From CALMBW01 sp963779645 (GTDB lineage Bacteria; Actinomycetota; CADDZG01; WHSQ01): a stretch of DNA of 64,000 bases. Shown in pieces: positions 1-7,713 of the stretch; the first letter of the stretch is position 1; the number at the start of each line of letters is the position of its first letter. The stretch is from NCBI GenBank assembly GCA_963779645.1, contig CAVZYX010000005.1:1860001-1924000 (forward strand). Direction: 5' to 3'. The position numbers and the translations under genes are program-made. A model generated the notes under the pieces. It did no database searches, was not told where the DNA came from, and worked only from the letters and a program-made list of their open reading frames with translations.

Positions 1-1
1 G

Positions 2-502
2 CAGCGCAAGGGCGAGATCTACATCGCACCTATCGCTTGGCTTGATGGGGAAGAGCGGCCCTATCTGATCGACCCTCTCGAAGAGCAGGTCCCTTGGCAG
101 AGGTTCTCGGAGCATCTCGTCGACCGCGAAGAGAGCATGAAGGCGTTGTTGATGGACGACAGTTTCATCGTCGGCCTAGGCGACGTGTACTCGGACGAGA
201 TCCTCTTCGCGGCCGGGCTACGCGCAGACCGGATGAGCAACAAGTTGTCATCCCAGGACGTGCGCCGGCTTTACCGAGCCTTGATCGAGACACTGCAGGA
301 CGCGGTTAAGGCGCGGGGTACCGCAGCCGGCGAAGACGTTGACGACGAGTACACGGATCTCCACGGTGAGTCCGGAACCTTCGCTGCAGAGTTGAAGGTC
401 TACCAACGAGAAGGGGAAGCATGTCGACGCTGCAGGAACACCATCGTGAAAGAAGAGCTCGACGGCGTTTTCACTTACTTCTGCCCACAATGCCAATCAT
501 GA
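2..502 (+). CDS. mutM: Formamidopyrimidine-DNA glycosylase, C-terminal part
   Basis: The reading frame is open at the left edge of the window, so only the last 166 or so residues are present. They contain the helix-two-turn-helix region (FIVGLGDVYSDEILFAAG) and a C-terminal zinc finger with two CxxC pairs (CRRC and CPQC), both typical of Fpg/MutM, which excises oxidised purines such as 8-oxoguanine. The catalytic N-terminus (Pro-Glu) lies outside the window. Its place ahead of acyP, smc and ftsY matches the common rnc-mutM-smc-ftsY order. A second, complete Fpg-family gene lies at 40641-41474. Confidence 0.9.
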   Translation, partial: QRKGEIYIAPIAWLDGEERPYLIDPLEEQVPWQRFSEHLVDREESMKALLMDDSFIVGLGDVYSDEILFAAGLRADRMSNKLSSQDVRRLYRALIETLQDAVKARGTAAGEDVDDEYTDLHGESGTFAAELKVYQREGEACRRCRNTIVKEELDGVFTYFCPQCQS

Positions 503-520
503 GGACCAGGAGGGACAGTC

Positions 521-799
521 TTGGAGGATAGGACCCGGGTCCACGTCTTTGTAAACGGGGACGTTCAAGGAAAAGGCTTCCGCGAAGCCATCAAAGAGAA
601 GGCCATCGAGCAAGGCGTCGTGGGCTGGGTTCGGGATCTCTCGGACGGCCGTATCGAAGCCGTGATCGAGGGACCCCGCGACGAGGTCTATCGCGTGGTC
701 GGCCTGTGCCGGGCTGGTCCCAATGGGGCCAAGGTCGACGGTGTGCAGGTCGATCGTGAGCCCCCCAAGAACGAGCGCACCTTCAAGATCAAGAAGTAA
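521..799 (+). CDS. acyP: Acylphosphatase-family protein with a changed active-site Asn
   Basis: This 92-residue protein fits the length and fold signature of acylphosphatase, which hydrolyses carboxyl-phosphate bonds. The phosphate-binding loop reads NGDVQGKGFRE and keeps the Arg. The second motif reads GWVRDLSDGRIE, where the family normally has Asn (VRNL); the Asn that orients the catalytic water is replaced by Asp, so activity may be reduced or altered. I chose the TTG start because a strong ribosome site (AGGACCAGGAGGG) lies just upstream, 19 bases after the mutM stop. Acylphosphatase genes next to mutM and smc are common. Confidence 0.85.
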   Translation: MEDRTRVHVFVNGDVQGKGFREAIKEKAIEQGVVGWVRDLSDGRIEAVIEGPRDEVYRVVGLCRAGPNGAKVDGVQVDREPPKNERTFKIKK

Positions 800-803
800 C
801 AGT

Positions 804-849
804 TTCTTTGTAAGAATCATCACCTGTGAGGGGGATGATTCCGCACAGA
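804..849 (+). repeat. Left copy of a 46/47-bp imperfect inverted repeat
   Basis: Read on the reverse strand, this segment matches 2223-2269 at about 40 of 46 aligned positions plus one single-base gap. The outer end contains a small palindrome (TTCTTACAAAGAA in the reverse reading), and inside it lies a CTGTG/CACAG arm pair. It sits four bases after the acyP stop and just beyond the stop of the reverse-strand gene 854-2173, so the two copies bracket that gene exactly. No target-site duplication is evident. Confidence 0.8.
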
Positions 850-853
850 TCCC

Positions 854-2173
854 TTATTGGTTGAGAAATTCAACGCGCACCGAGTCAAGAGCGTCCCGTA
901 CCCACCAAGTCCGTTCGTAGTCAACCGCTGTTAGATGAGTGTGCCCGTTCTGGCACCAAACGGCACTCGTTTTGTCCATCTCGACATTTGTGATTCCCGA
1001 ACTTCCATCTCCACATGGGGAGCGAGTGATTAAGAGACCGCTGCCAAGGTCGGCTCTTTGATTCCAGAAGTTGATGCTTGGGCCCGCGTTCCCGCGGGGG
1101 CTAAGCATCAACGGCGGTCTCGCTCGGAGCGTGACAAACCCGCTCTCTTCGACGCGCGCCACGAGTCCATCGACCCACATCTGGATGCGGTGTTCATTCA
1201 TGCCCGGGGCTCCGACGTCGACGCCTAGGTACCAGTCGCCAACGGTCCAGACAAGTCGCGGGTCCTTCTGCTCGTCGGTGGTTCGCCAGAGTTCCACGGG
1301 ACGGCCCAGTGCGCCGGTGTAGGTCGCGACAAGCCGTCGACCTTCGGTCAACCACTCGGGGGACTCGAAGCGAAAGAAGATGTCTCGGTACTGTCGTCCG
1401 ACGATCCCCGACCATGCCGGCAGAATCTCGAAGCGACGTCGAAGATCTAGGTCTTCGCTGAAGGACATTCGCACCCGAGACCCATCCGGTAGGCCGAGAT
1501 CGATGTGACCGTCTGTTGATGAAGCCTTTCCTACGGGAAGAAGGCCAGAAGCATCCGCAGACATCGTTTCCAGGGTCAGGTTGTTGAGAACCGACCATGC
1601 CTCCGAGCGCGCTTGCCTCGGTACATCTTTGCCGAGGGCGACGAGCGCATAGAAACTTCGGTCACCGTCATCGAAGGGTACCCACCACACATCCATCCTT
1701 CGAGGGTGAAAGATGCAGTCGAGCCTTCGGATCATCTTTTGGCCAGGAAACGAGAGTGGCCTTTGCGGATATGACGCAGACGACCCTCGCTCTTGGAGGG
1801 TGATCAAAGCTTGCGTGGTCGTCATCCCCGAAAGGTTGGCCGCCGGCAGTTGCGCGCAGCGTCCTTGCTTGGGGGCCAACGGGAAGTTCGCCAACGAAAG
1901 GATCTCCTTTGGATCACCGAGATTCGGAGTGAGCGATTCCTCGGCCCGATGCCAGTCGCTTGGATAAGTAACCGTGTAGCCGAACTCTTCGCTTCGGTAG
2001 GTGGTGTCGGGACCGTCGACTACTTCCCAGGTAGAGGGGGAGGGGGTAGGTCGCGGCGATGACACGATCGGGGCACCGGGATCGTCCCTCAGGATGAGAA
2101 AGGTGCCGGCTACAAGAGCCGCGAGGGCCGTGACGGTCAGCCCGATGGTTGCTTTGATGAGATTCGGTCGCAT
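854..2173 (-). CDS. Membrane-anchored or secreted protein of unknown function
   Basis: The product has 439 residues. An N-terminal hydrophobic segment (about residues 8-28) acts as a membrane anchor or uncleaved signal, followed by a Pro/Ser-rich linker (about 34-48) and a soluble extracytoplasmic domain. The segment around residue 63 (EEFGYTVTYPSDWH) resembles PsbP/lipoprotein-like stress proteins, but I cannot assign a family. There are several Cys residues and no catalytic motif I recognise. It is read against the direction of all its neighbours and is enclosed by inverted repeats at 804-849 and 2223-2269, which suggests it was inserted into the mutM-acyP-smc-ftsY order as a cassette. Confidence 0.75.
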   Translation of the reverse strand: MRPNLIKATIGLTVTALAALVAGTFLILRDDPGAPIVSSPRPTPSPSTWEVVDGPDTTYRSEEFGYTVTYPSDWHRAEESLTPNLGDPKEILSLANFPLAPKQGRCAQLPAANLSGMTTTQALITLQERGSSASYPQRPLSFPGQKMIRRLDCIFHPRRMDVWWVPFDDGDRSFYALVALGKDVPRQARSEAWSVLNNLTLETMSADASGLLPVGKASSTDGHIDLGLPDGSRVRMSFSEDLDLRRRFEILPAWSGIVGRQYRDIFFRFESPEWLTEGRRLVATYTGALGRPVELWRTTDEQKDPRLVWTVGDWYLGVDVGAPGMNEHRIQMWVDGLVARVEESGFVTLRARPPLMLSPRGNAGPSINFWNQRADLGSGLLITRSPCGDGSSGITNVEMDKTSAVWCQNGHTHLTAVDYERTWWVRDALDSVRVEFLNQ

Positions 2174-2222
2174 GTCGCCCTCCGCCCTACTGGACGAGCC
2201 CAGCGCAGCCGAAGTTGCCTTT

Positions 2223-2269
2223 TCTGTGCGGGATTGACCCCCTCATAGGTGACGAATTCTTACAAAGAA
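2223..2269 (+). repeat. Right copy of the inverted repeat flanking 854-2173
   Basis: This is the partner of 804-849 in opposite orientation. It contains two potential hairpins: a GGG/CCC stem within the CTGTG...CATAG region, and a perfect ATTCTT-ACA-AAGAAT stem at the outer end. It lies between the start of the reverse-strand gene and the smc promoter, so it could also affect divergent transcription. Confidence 0.8.
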
Positions 2270-2312
2270 TCGGAGTTGGCTGGATTGACGCGGATGTGAA
2301 CTTGCGCCCCGA

Positions 2313-2318
2313 TAGGGT
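2313..2318 (+). promoter_or_regulatory. -10 box of a probable leaderless smc promoter
   Basis: TAGGGT ends seven bases before the smc ATG, and no clear ribosome site is present. The spacing fits transcription starting at or next to the start codon. A TTGACG at 2285-2290 is too far away (22-base spacer) to be a convincing -35. Confidence 0.5.
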
Positions 2319-2325
2319 CTGACTT

Positions 2326-5300
2326 ATGTACGTGAAGAGCCTGCGGATAGCGGGCTTCAAGTCGTTCGCCGACCCCACGATCCTGGAGTTCGAGGCCGGG
2401 GTCAACGTGATCGTCGGCCCTAACGGGTCGGGCAAATCCAACATCTCGGACGCCCTGTCTTGGGTTCTGGGGTCCCAGGCCCCCTCGACCCTCCGAGGCG
2501 CCACGATGGAGGACGTCATCTTCGCCGGCTCGGCCGGTAGGCCGAAGTTGGGCACCGCCGAGGTTCGGTTGACCCTCGACAACACCAAACGGATCCTTCC
2601 CCTCGACCTGAACGAGGTCGAGATCTCTCGGTACGCAGACCGGACGGGAGCCTCGGAGTACCGGATCAACGGTGCCCCCTGCCGGCTGCTTGATATCCAG
2701 GAACTGTTGAGCGATACGGGTGTGGGACGTTCTATCCACACGATCGTCGGGCAGGGAAACCTCGACGCGGTTCTCCAGGCCAAGCCGGAGGATCGCCGGG
2801 TCTTCATCGAAGAAGCCGCTCAGATCGGAAAGTTCCGCCGTCGTAAGGATCGTGCGCTTCGCAAGATCGAACGGGTCGAGGACAACCTGACTCGATTGAA
2901 CGACGTTCTTTCCGAGCTTCGCCGGGCGATCCGTCCACTCAAGCGACAAGCAACCGCAGCGGAAGCATTCACCGAGGTGTCCTCGGAGCACCGCGATCTT
3001 CGTCAGAGGCTCACCGCGCATGAGATCCGGTTGTTGCAGCGACCTGAGGCAGGAGCGGATCCCGCGGCAGAGCAACACCGCATCGATCTGCTAACCGATG
3101 AACTTCAAAGTGTGCGGGCACGGATAACCGCTGCCTCGGACGAGCGTGAACGACTTGCTGCAGCCGCCGACGAAGCTCGAGGGACGGCCCATCGCATAGC
3201 CAGAGCCGCTGACCGGCTGGCTGGACTGGGGCGGCTGGCATCCGAGCGAGCAGCCACTATCGATGCGCGACTCGCCGCCGAGACCGAAGAGGGATACCGG
3301 GAACGGATCCGGTTGCTCGAATCCGAGCGGTCTCGGTTCTCGGAAGAAACCAAGAACCTCGCGGGTGTAGCAAGGACTGCTCGAGAGAAAGCTGACGCGA
3401 TACGGGAAACCGCCGACAGCGCTCGTGTCGCTCACGAGGAAGCCGAGAGAAGGCTCGCCGATGTTCGTGCGAAGGAAACGTCTGCCGCTCAGGCTTTGGT
3501 TCGAGCCGAAGGTAGCGAAGCCGCCGGTCGTGCAACGATCGGTTCGATCGAAGCGCGGGTCAGTGCTGTCGTTGAGAGACGCGGGGCCCGTTCCCAAGAA
3601 CTCGCCGATGACAACGCGGCCCTCGAGCGAGCCGAGCATGAGGTGCGTTCGATCGAGGCGGACCTCGATCGGGTAACCGAGGCTGCCGCGAACGCGGAGG
3701 TTCATCACGATGAGGCCCGCGATCGCGTTCGGCTGCTCCGTGACCAACTCGGGGTCAGCCACGCGGCCTCCGCTGCCGCGAAGTCACGGTTCGACACCCT
3801 CACTCAGGTGAGCGAATTGCTGGCCGACGTAGAAGTAGCAGCGCAACGGGTCGGCCCTCTCCTTGAAGAGGCTCGCGAGCGATCTTCACTCGCAGGCAAG
3901 GATGAGCACGAGGCTCAAGAGATCCTTGGAGCTGCAGCAGTCGAGGTCGAGCGCAGATGGGTCGAGGTCGCGCGACTGGACGAGGAACTTCGCAAGCTAG
4001 ACGCTCTGATGAATGGCGCGGCGGAACGTTTGGCGGGAGCTCGCCGCAAGAGGGAACAGCGCGAGGTCGAACTGTCGGCTCTCGATGACGAGATCGCCCG
4101 CACACGCGAGCAGTTGGCCACGGCCGAAACCGCTGCTGCCGAAGAACGAGCAACGCTTCCCGCGGCATCGGGCGGTTCTCGACGAAGCGCGGACCCACCG
4201 TGAAGAAGCCGAGAGCAGGTTGGCCGAGCTTCGCGGGGTCGCCGCGACAGCGACGGCTGAGATGCGTGACGCCGACCTAGAGGCGCGCGGCTCCGAGGAG
4301 AAAGCGCTCGGCGCCCAACTCCGACTCGAAGAGGCCGAGGGAGGCATCGCCGACGCACAAGCGGCCCTAGAGGGACTCGCAGATCTGCGAGCCGACCTAG
4401 AGGCGAAGAAGAACAGGGCCGAGGCGGTCGCAGAAGCAGCATTCCTGTCCGCTCGGCAGGCAGAGACCTGGGCAACGGAGTCCGAGCAGAAGGCGGTTGC
4501 CGCGCGCGAGGCCGCTCACGAGGGTGAGCGCCAAGAGGCTTCGCTCAGAACCCGTGACCGGGAACTCGCCGAGCGACTCGACGAGTCGGTCAGATTGCGG
4601 AACGACGCAGAGGTGAAGCGAGCAGCCGCGCAGGCTCGCATCCAATCACTGGCCGAACGTGCGATGGATGAGTGGGGGTTGTCGCTCGAGGTACTCCAAG
4701 ACCTTCCGGCGATCGACCCCGACCAGCTCGAGGAGATCCGGGAGCGCGTAGGGAAGCTCGATCGTCAGATGAAGAGGATGGGAGTGATCAACCCGAGGGC
4801 GGCGGAGGAGTACACCGAGCTTGCCGAACGCGAACGGTTCTTGGTCGAGCAGATGGAAGACCTGCGCTCGTCGCGGCGTGACCTTCTCAATGTGGTCGAC
4901 GAGGTCGACCAAACGATCGTCGAGGTTTTCACCCGGGCTTATGAAGATGTTGCCGGAGAGTTCAGCGCCGTGTTCGAACGGCTTTTCCCAGGGGGAGATG
5001 GCCGGCTGAAGCTCACGGACCCCGGCGACATGTTGAACACGGGTATCGACATCGAGGCCCGGCCCCCAGGAAAGAACGTTCGCAAGCTTTCGTTGTTGTC
5101 CGGGGGTGAGCGTTCACTAGTCGCTCTCGCTTTCCTTTTCTCGATCTTCCGGTCGCGACCCTCGCCTTTCTATCTCCTCGACGAGGTTGAGGCGGCCTTG
5201 GACGATTTCAACCTTCAGCGGTTCATCACGCTCGTCAACGAACTCGAAACAAGCGCCCAGATCCTCGTGGTGACGCACCAGAAGCGAACGATGGAGGCGG

Positions 5301-5383
5301 CCGACGTGCTCTATGGAGTGAGCATGGGTAAGGATGGGGTCTCCAAAGTGGTCGCCAAGAGGATGGAGGAGGTGCGGGCATAG
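2326..5383 (+). CDS. smc: Chromosome segregation ATPase SMC, frameshifted, hinge not recognisable
   Basis: SMC dimers organise and segregate the chromosome. The N-terminal head has Walker A (GPNGSGKSN, about residues 31-39). The C-terminal head has the ABC signature (LSLLSGGERSLVALAF) and Walker B (FYLLDEVEAALDD). Between them lies about 660 residues of Arg/Glu/Ala-rich coiled coil. The frame shifts near 4155-4165: the frame opened at 2326 runs to a stop at 4203, while homologous sequence resumes one base later in the frame ending at 5383, so one extra base is present, either a real lesion or an assembly error. The joined product would be about 1018 residues against 1150-1200 usually. The canonical globular hinge expected around residues 500-660 cannot be seen. 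Confidence 0.85.
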
Positions 5384-5387
5384 ATTC

Positions 5388-5408
5388 CTCCGACGGGTAA
5401 CGTCGGAG
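5388..5408 (+). promoter_or_regulatory. Hairpin covering the ftsY ribosome-binding region
   Basis: CTCCGACG, a GGTAA loop and CGTCGGAG form a perfect 8-bp stem in the smc-ftsY gap. The 3' arm contains the only Shine-Dalgarno-like bases (GGAG) before the ftsY ATG at 5411. No T-run follows, so it is more likely to affect translation than to be a terminator. Confidence 0.5.
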
Positions 5409-5410
5409 TC

Positions 5411-6526
5411 ATGCCCCAAGGGATCGTGCCCGAACTACTGATCTTCGTCGCGCTGGCCGGCATCATCGCCGGCGTCTTTTTCGTTGCCCGGAGACAAAAA
5501 CCATCGTCTCCGTCACGTCCTGAAGCTGGGCCGATCGAGCCACATCAGGCGGCAGCCCCTTCGGCCGAGACCGCGGTTGAGGTCGAGGAGCGGCCCGTCG
5601 AGATCCAGGCCCCGGTCCGCGAGCGCCTCGAGCGCCCAAGTTTGCGGGAACGACTAGCGCGAAGCAGAAACTTCCTTTCCGATCGCTTGTCGGACGTCTT
5701 CGGAGGCGGAGTCGACGACGAAGTCTGGGAGGATCTCGAGGCGGCGCTGATCCAAGCCGACATAGGCGTCGAGACTTCTACGAAGATCGCTGGTGACCTT
5801 CGTTCCGAGGCACGCAGCCGCAAGGTGACCGACGCGGCGGAGATAAGGGGCCTCCTCGCAGACGAACTGCTCTCTCTGTTCCAGCCCGATATCGACCGGG
5901 GCTTGGCTTTCGCCCCCGATGGAACAACGGTATGGCTGGTCGTAGGGGTGAACGGAACGGGTAAGACCACGACGATAGGCAAGCTCGCGCAAGACCTGCG
6001 TTCGCGCGGTCACAGCGTCGCGATGGCCGCATCCGACACGTTCAGAGCCGCGGCTGATGAGCAACTTGGTATCTGGGCGGAGCGAACGGGGGCCCAGATC
6101 GTGAAGCACCAACCCGGCGCCGACCCCGGTGCGGTGGCTTTCGACGCCTACCGGTTCTCGTCGGCGCGGGACATCGACGTTCTGATCGTCGACACGGCCG
6201 GGCGACTGCATACGAAAACACCGCTTATGGATGAACTGTCGAAGGTTCGTCGAGTGATCGAGAAAGAGGGCAAGGTGCACGAAGCCCTCCTCGTAATCGA
6301 TGCGACGGCAGGTCAGAACGGTCTCGTGCAGGCACGCGAGTTCTCGCAAGCGGCCGGAGTCACAGGCGTGATCCTCACGAAGCTTGATGGAAGCGCCAAG
6401 GGCGGGATCGCTGTAGCGATCGAGAACACACTTGGCCTTCCCATCAAGCTCATCGGTGTTGGCGAAGGGATCGACGATCTAGAACAGTTCGACCCGAAGA
6501 CCTTTATCGACGCGTTGTTGTCATGA
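5411..6526 (+). CDS. ftsY: Signal recognition particle receptor FtsY
   Basis: The product has 371 residues. FtsY is the membrane-bound SRP receptor GTPase that docks Ffh-ribosome complexes at the Sec translocon. Residues 6-27 form a hydrophobic segment, an N-terminal membrane anchor, followed by a Pro/Glu-rich acidic linker and the four-helix N domain. The G domain carries GVNGTGKTTT (P-loop), DTAGRL and TKLDGSAKGG, all intact. It follows smc by 27 bases, and its stop overlaps the next start (ATGA). A stem-loop masks the possible ribosome site. A GTG at 5426 preceded by AAGGG is a less likely alternative start, because it would remove part of the anchor. Confidence 0.97.
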   Translation: MPQGIVPELLIFVALAGIIAGVFFVARRQKPSSPSRPEAGPIEPHQAAAPSAETAVEVEERPVEIQAPVRERLERPSLRERLARSRNFLSDRLSDVFGGGVDDEVWEDLEAALIQADIGVETSTKIAGDLRSEARSRKVTDAAEIRGLLADELLSLFQPDIDRGLAFAPDGTTVWLVVGVNGTGKTTTIGKLAQDLRSRGHSVAMAASDTFRAAADEQLGIWAERTGAQIVKHQPGADPGAVAFDAYRFSSARDIDVLIVDTAGRLHTKTPLMDELSKVRRVIEKEGKVHEALLVIDATAGQNGLVQAREFSQAAGVTGVILTKLDGSAKGGIAVAIENTLGLPIKLIGVGEGIDDLEQFDPKTFIDALLS

Positions 6527-7428
6527 AGATCGTCGTCGCCGGGGGGACGGGTTTCCTCGGACGACACATCGTTAGAGCACTCCTCGATGGTGGACACGAA
6601 GTCAAAGTCCTTGGGCGAGACCCTTCGAAAGTCGATCGCATCGCGTTACTGAAGGGCGCAAAGTCCGTGAAGGGCGATGTAACCGATCCGGACTCTCTCA
6701 GGGGAACGCTCGATGGTGCGGATGCGGTGGTCGGATGCGTGCAGTTCCCGAATCACCCTGTGGAGATCCCCAGGAAAGACGTCACTTACGACCGCTACGA
6801 CAGAGCGGGGACCGAGCATCTCATCGCGGAAGCGAGGCGGGCTGGTGTCGGCAAGTACGCCTATCTGTCTGGGGCGGGAGCGGACCTCACGAGCGACAAG
6901 ACTTGGTATCGAGCGAAGGGTTTCGCAGAAAGAGCGTTGATCGATTCCGGGCTCGAGTACGCGATCGTTCGCCCATCGTGGGCGTACGGTCCCGAGGATC
7001 GGGCACTGAATAAGTTCGCCTTGATCGCCCGGTTCTCACCCGTAATCCCACAGATCGGACTCAAGCCTCAGAGGGTTCAGCCCGTTCATTGTGATGATGT
7101 CGCCCTAACCTTCAGCAGGATCTTCGAGGTCCCCGACGCGTGGGGACGGGCCTTCGAAGTGGGCGGCCCCCAGGTGATGACGATGAAAGAAGTCATCCAG
7201 ACGATGCTTCAGGTCCTCGGTAAACGCAGGCTCATCGTGCCGGTACCTCTTTGGATGGCGAAGCTCGGCACCGCTCCATTGGTTATGTTGCCCACACCGC
7301 CTATGAGTCCTCAGGGAATAGAGTTCGCCGTCCAGGATGGGCTGGTTGATCTCACCGAGCTGAACAAGACGCTCGATATCCATCCGGTGCCATTGTTGGA
7401 AGGATTAGAGAGGTACTTCAACTTATGA
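6523..7428 (+). CDS. NAD(P)-binding SDR / NmrA-like epimerase
   Basis: This 301-residue protein opens with a Rossmann nucleotide-binding motif (VVAGGTGFLGRHI) and belongs to the atypical short-chain dehydrogenase group that includes NDUFA9-like and NmrA-like proteins. A YLSGAG segment and WYRAKGFAE follow in the usual active-site region, but the classical YxxxK is replaced by YRAK-like spacing, so it may bind a dinucleotide without standard dehydrogenase chemistry. It overlaps ftsY by four bases and the next gene by four bases, so it is translated as part of this operon. The substrate cannot be told from sequence. Confidence 0.85.
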   Translation: MKIVVAGGTGFLGRHIVRALLDGGHEVKVLGRDPSKVDRIALLKGAKSVKGDVTDPDSLRGTLDGADAVVGCVQFPNHPVEIPRKDVTYDRYDRAGTEHLIAEARRAGVGKYAYLSGAGADLTSDKTWYRAKGFAERALIDSGLEYAIVRPSWAYGPEDRALNKFALIARFSPVIPQIGLKPQRVQPVHCDDVALTFSRIFEVPDAWGRAFEVGGPQVMTMKEVIQTMLQVLGKRRLIVPVPLWMAKLGTAPLVMLPTPPMSPQGIEFAVQDGLVDLTELNKTLDIHPVPLLEGLERYFNL

Positions 7429-7703
7429 GACGAGCCGAACAACAACCAGTGATCCCCGAGAAGTGGGTCATGATCCTTCGCATCGCTGTGATCGGCGCGG
7501 CTTACCTGCTGTATCGCGTGCTCGAGCGGAGTAATCCCTTCGTTGAATCGCTTTTCGTCGGTCTGGGGTTCCTCATCGTCGCTTACTCGGTGATCAACCG
7601 ATACGGACTATGGCGGAAGGAACGTTCCGGGATGCTGCAGGTCGGACAAACGATCCTTGGCTTGGGGCTTATGGCCATCGGACTCGGCCTGATCCTGGCG
7701 TAA
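7425..7703 (+). CDS. Small membrane protein
   Basis: This 92-residue protein has three hydrophobic stretches (about residues 16-32, 42-57 and 73-92) separated by short basic loops (RYGLWRKERSG), which suggests two or three membrane spans with the N-terminus in the cytoplasm. I recognise no family. It starts with an ATG overlapping the preceding stop and ends 10 bases before ffh, so it is co-transcribed with the SRP genes. A role in membrane targeting would be a guess. Confidence 0.75.
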   Translation: MRRAEQQPVIPEKWVMILRIAVIGAAYLLYRVLERSNPFVESLFVGLGFLIVAYSVINRYGLWRKERSGMLQVGQTILGLGLMAIGLGLILA

Positions 7704-7713
7704 TGGTGCTCTG

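Noticed and set aside
804..2269. Target-site duplication next to the inverted repeats
   Set aside because: The only shared flanking bases are a 4-base AGTT, not at the repeat ends, which is no better than chance.
2260..3078. Long reverse-strand open frame over the smc start
   Set aside because: It is opposite the SMC head domain, has no ribosome site or promoter, and its translation looks like no protein; high-GC coding DNA often gives such mirror frames.
4150..4203. Programmed +1 frameshift in smc
   Set aside because: The region has no recognised slippery site followed by a stop or rare codon; a simple extra base is more likely.
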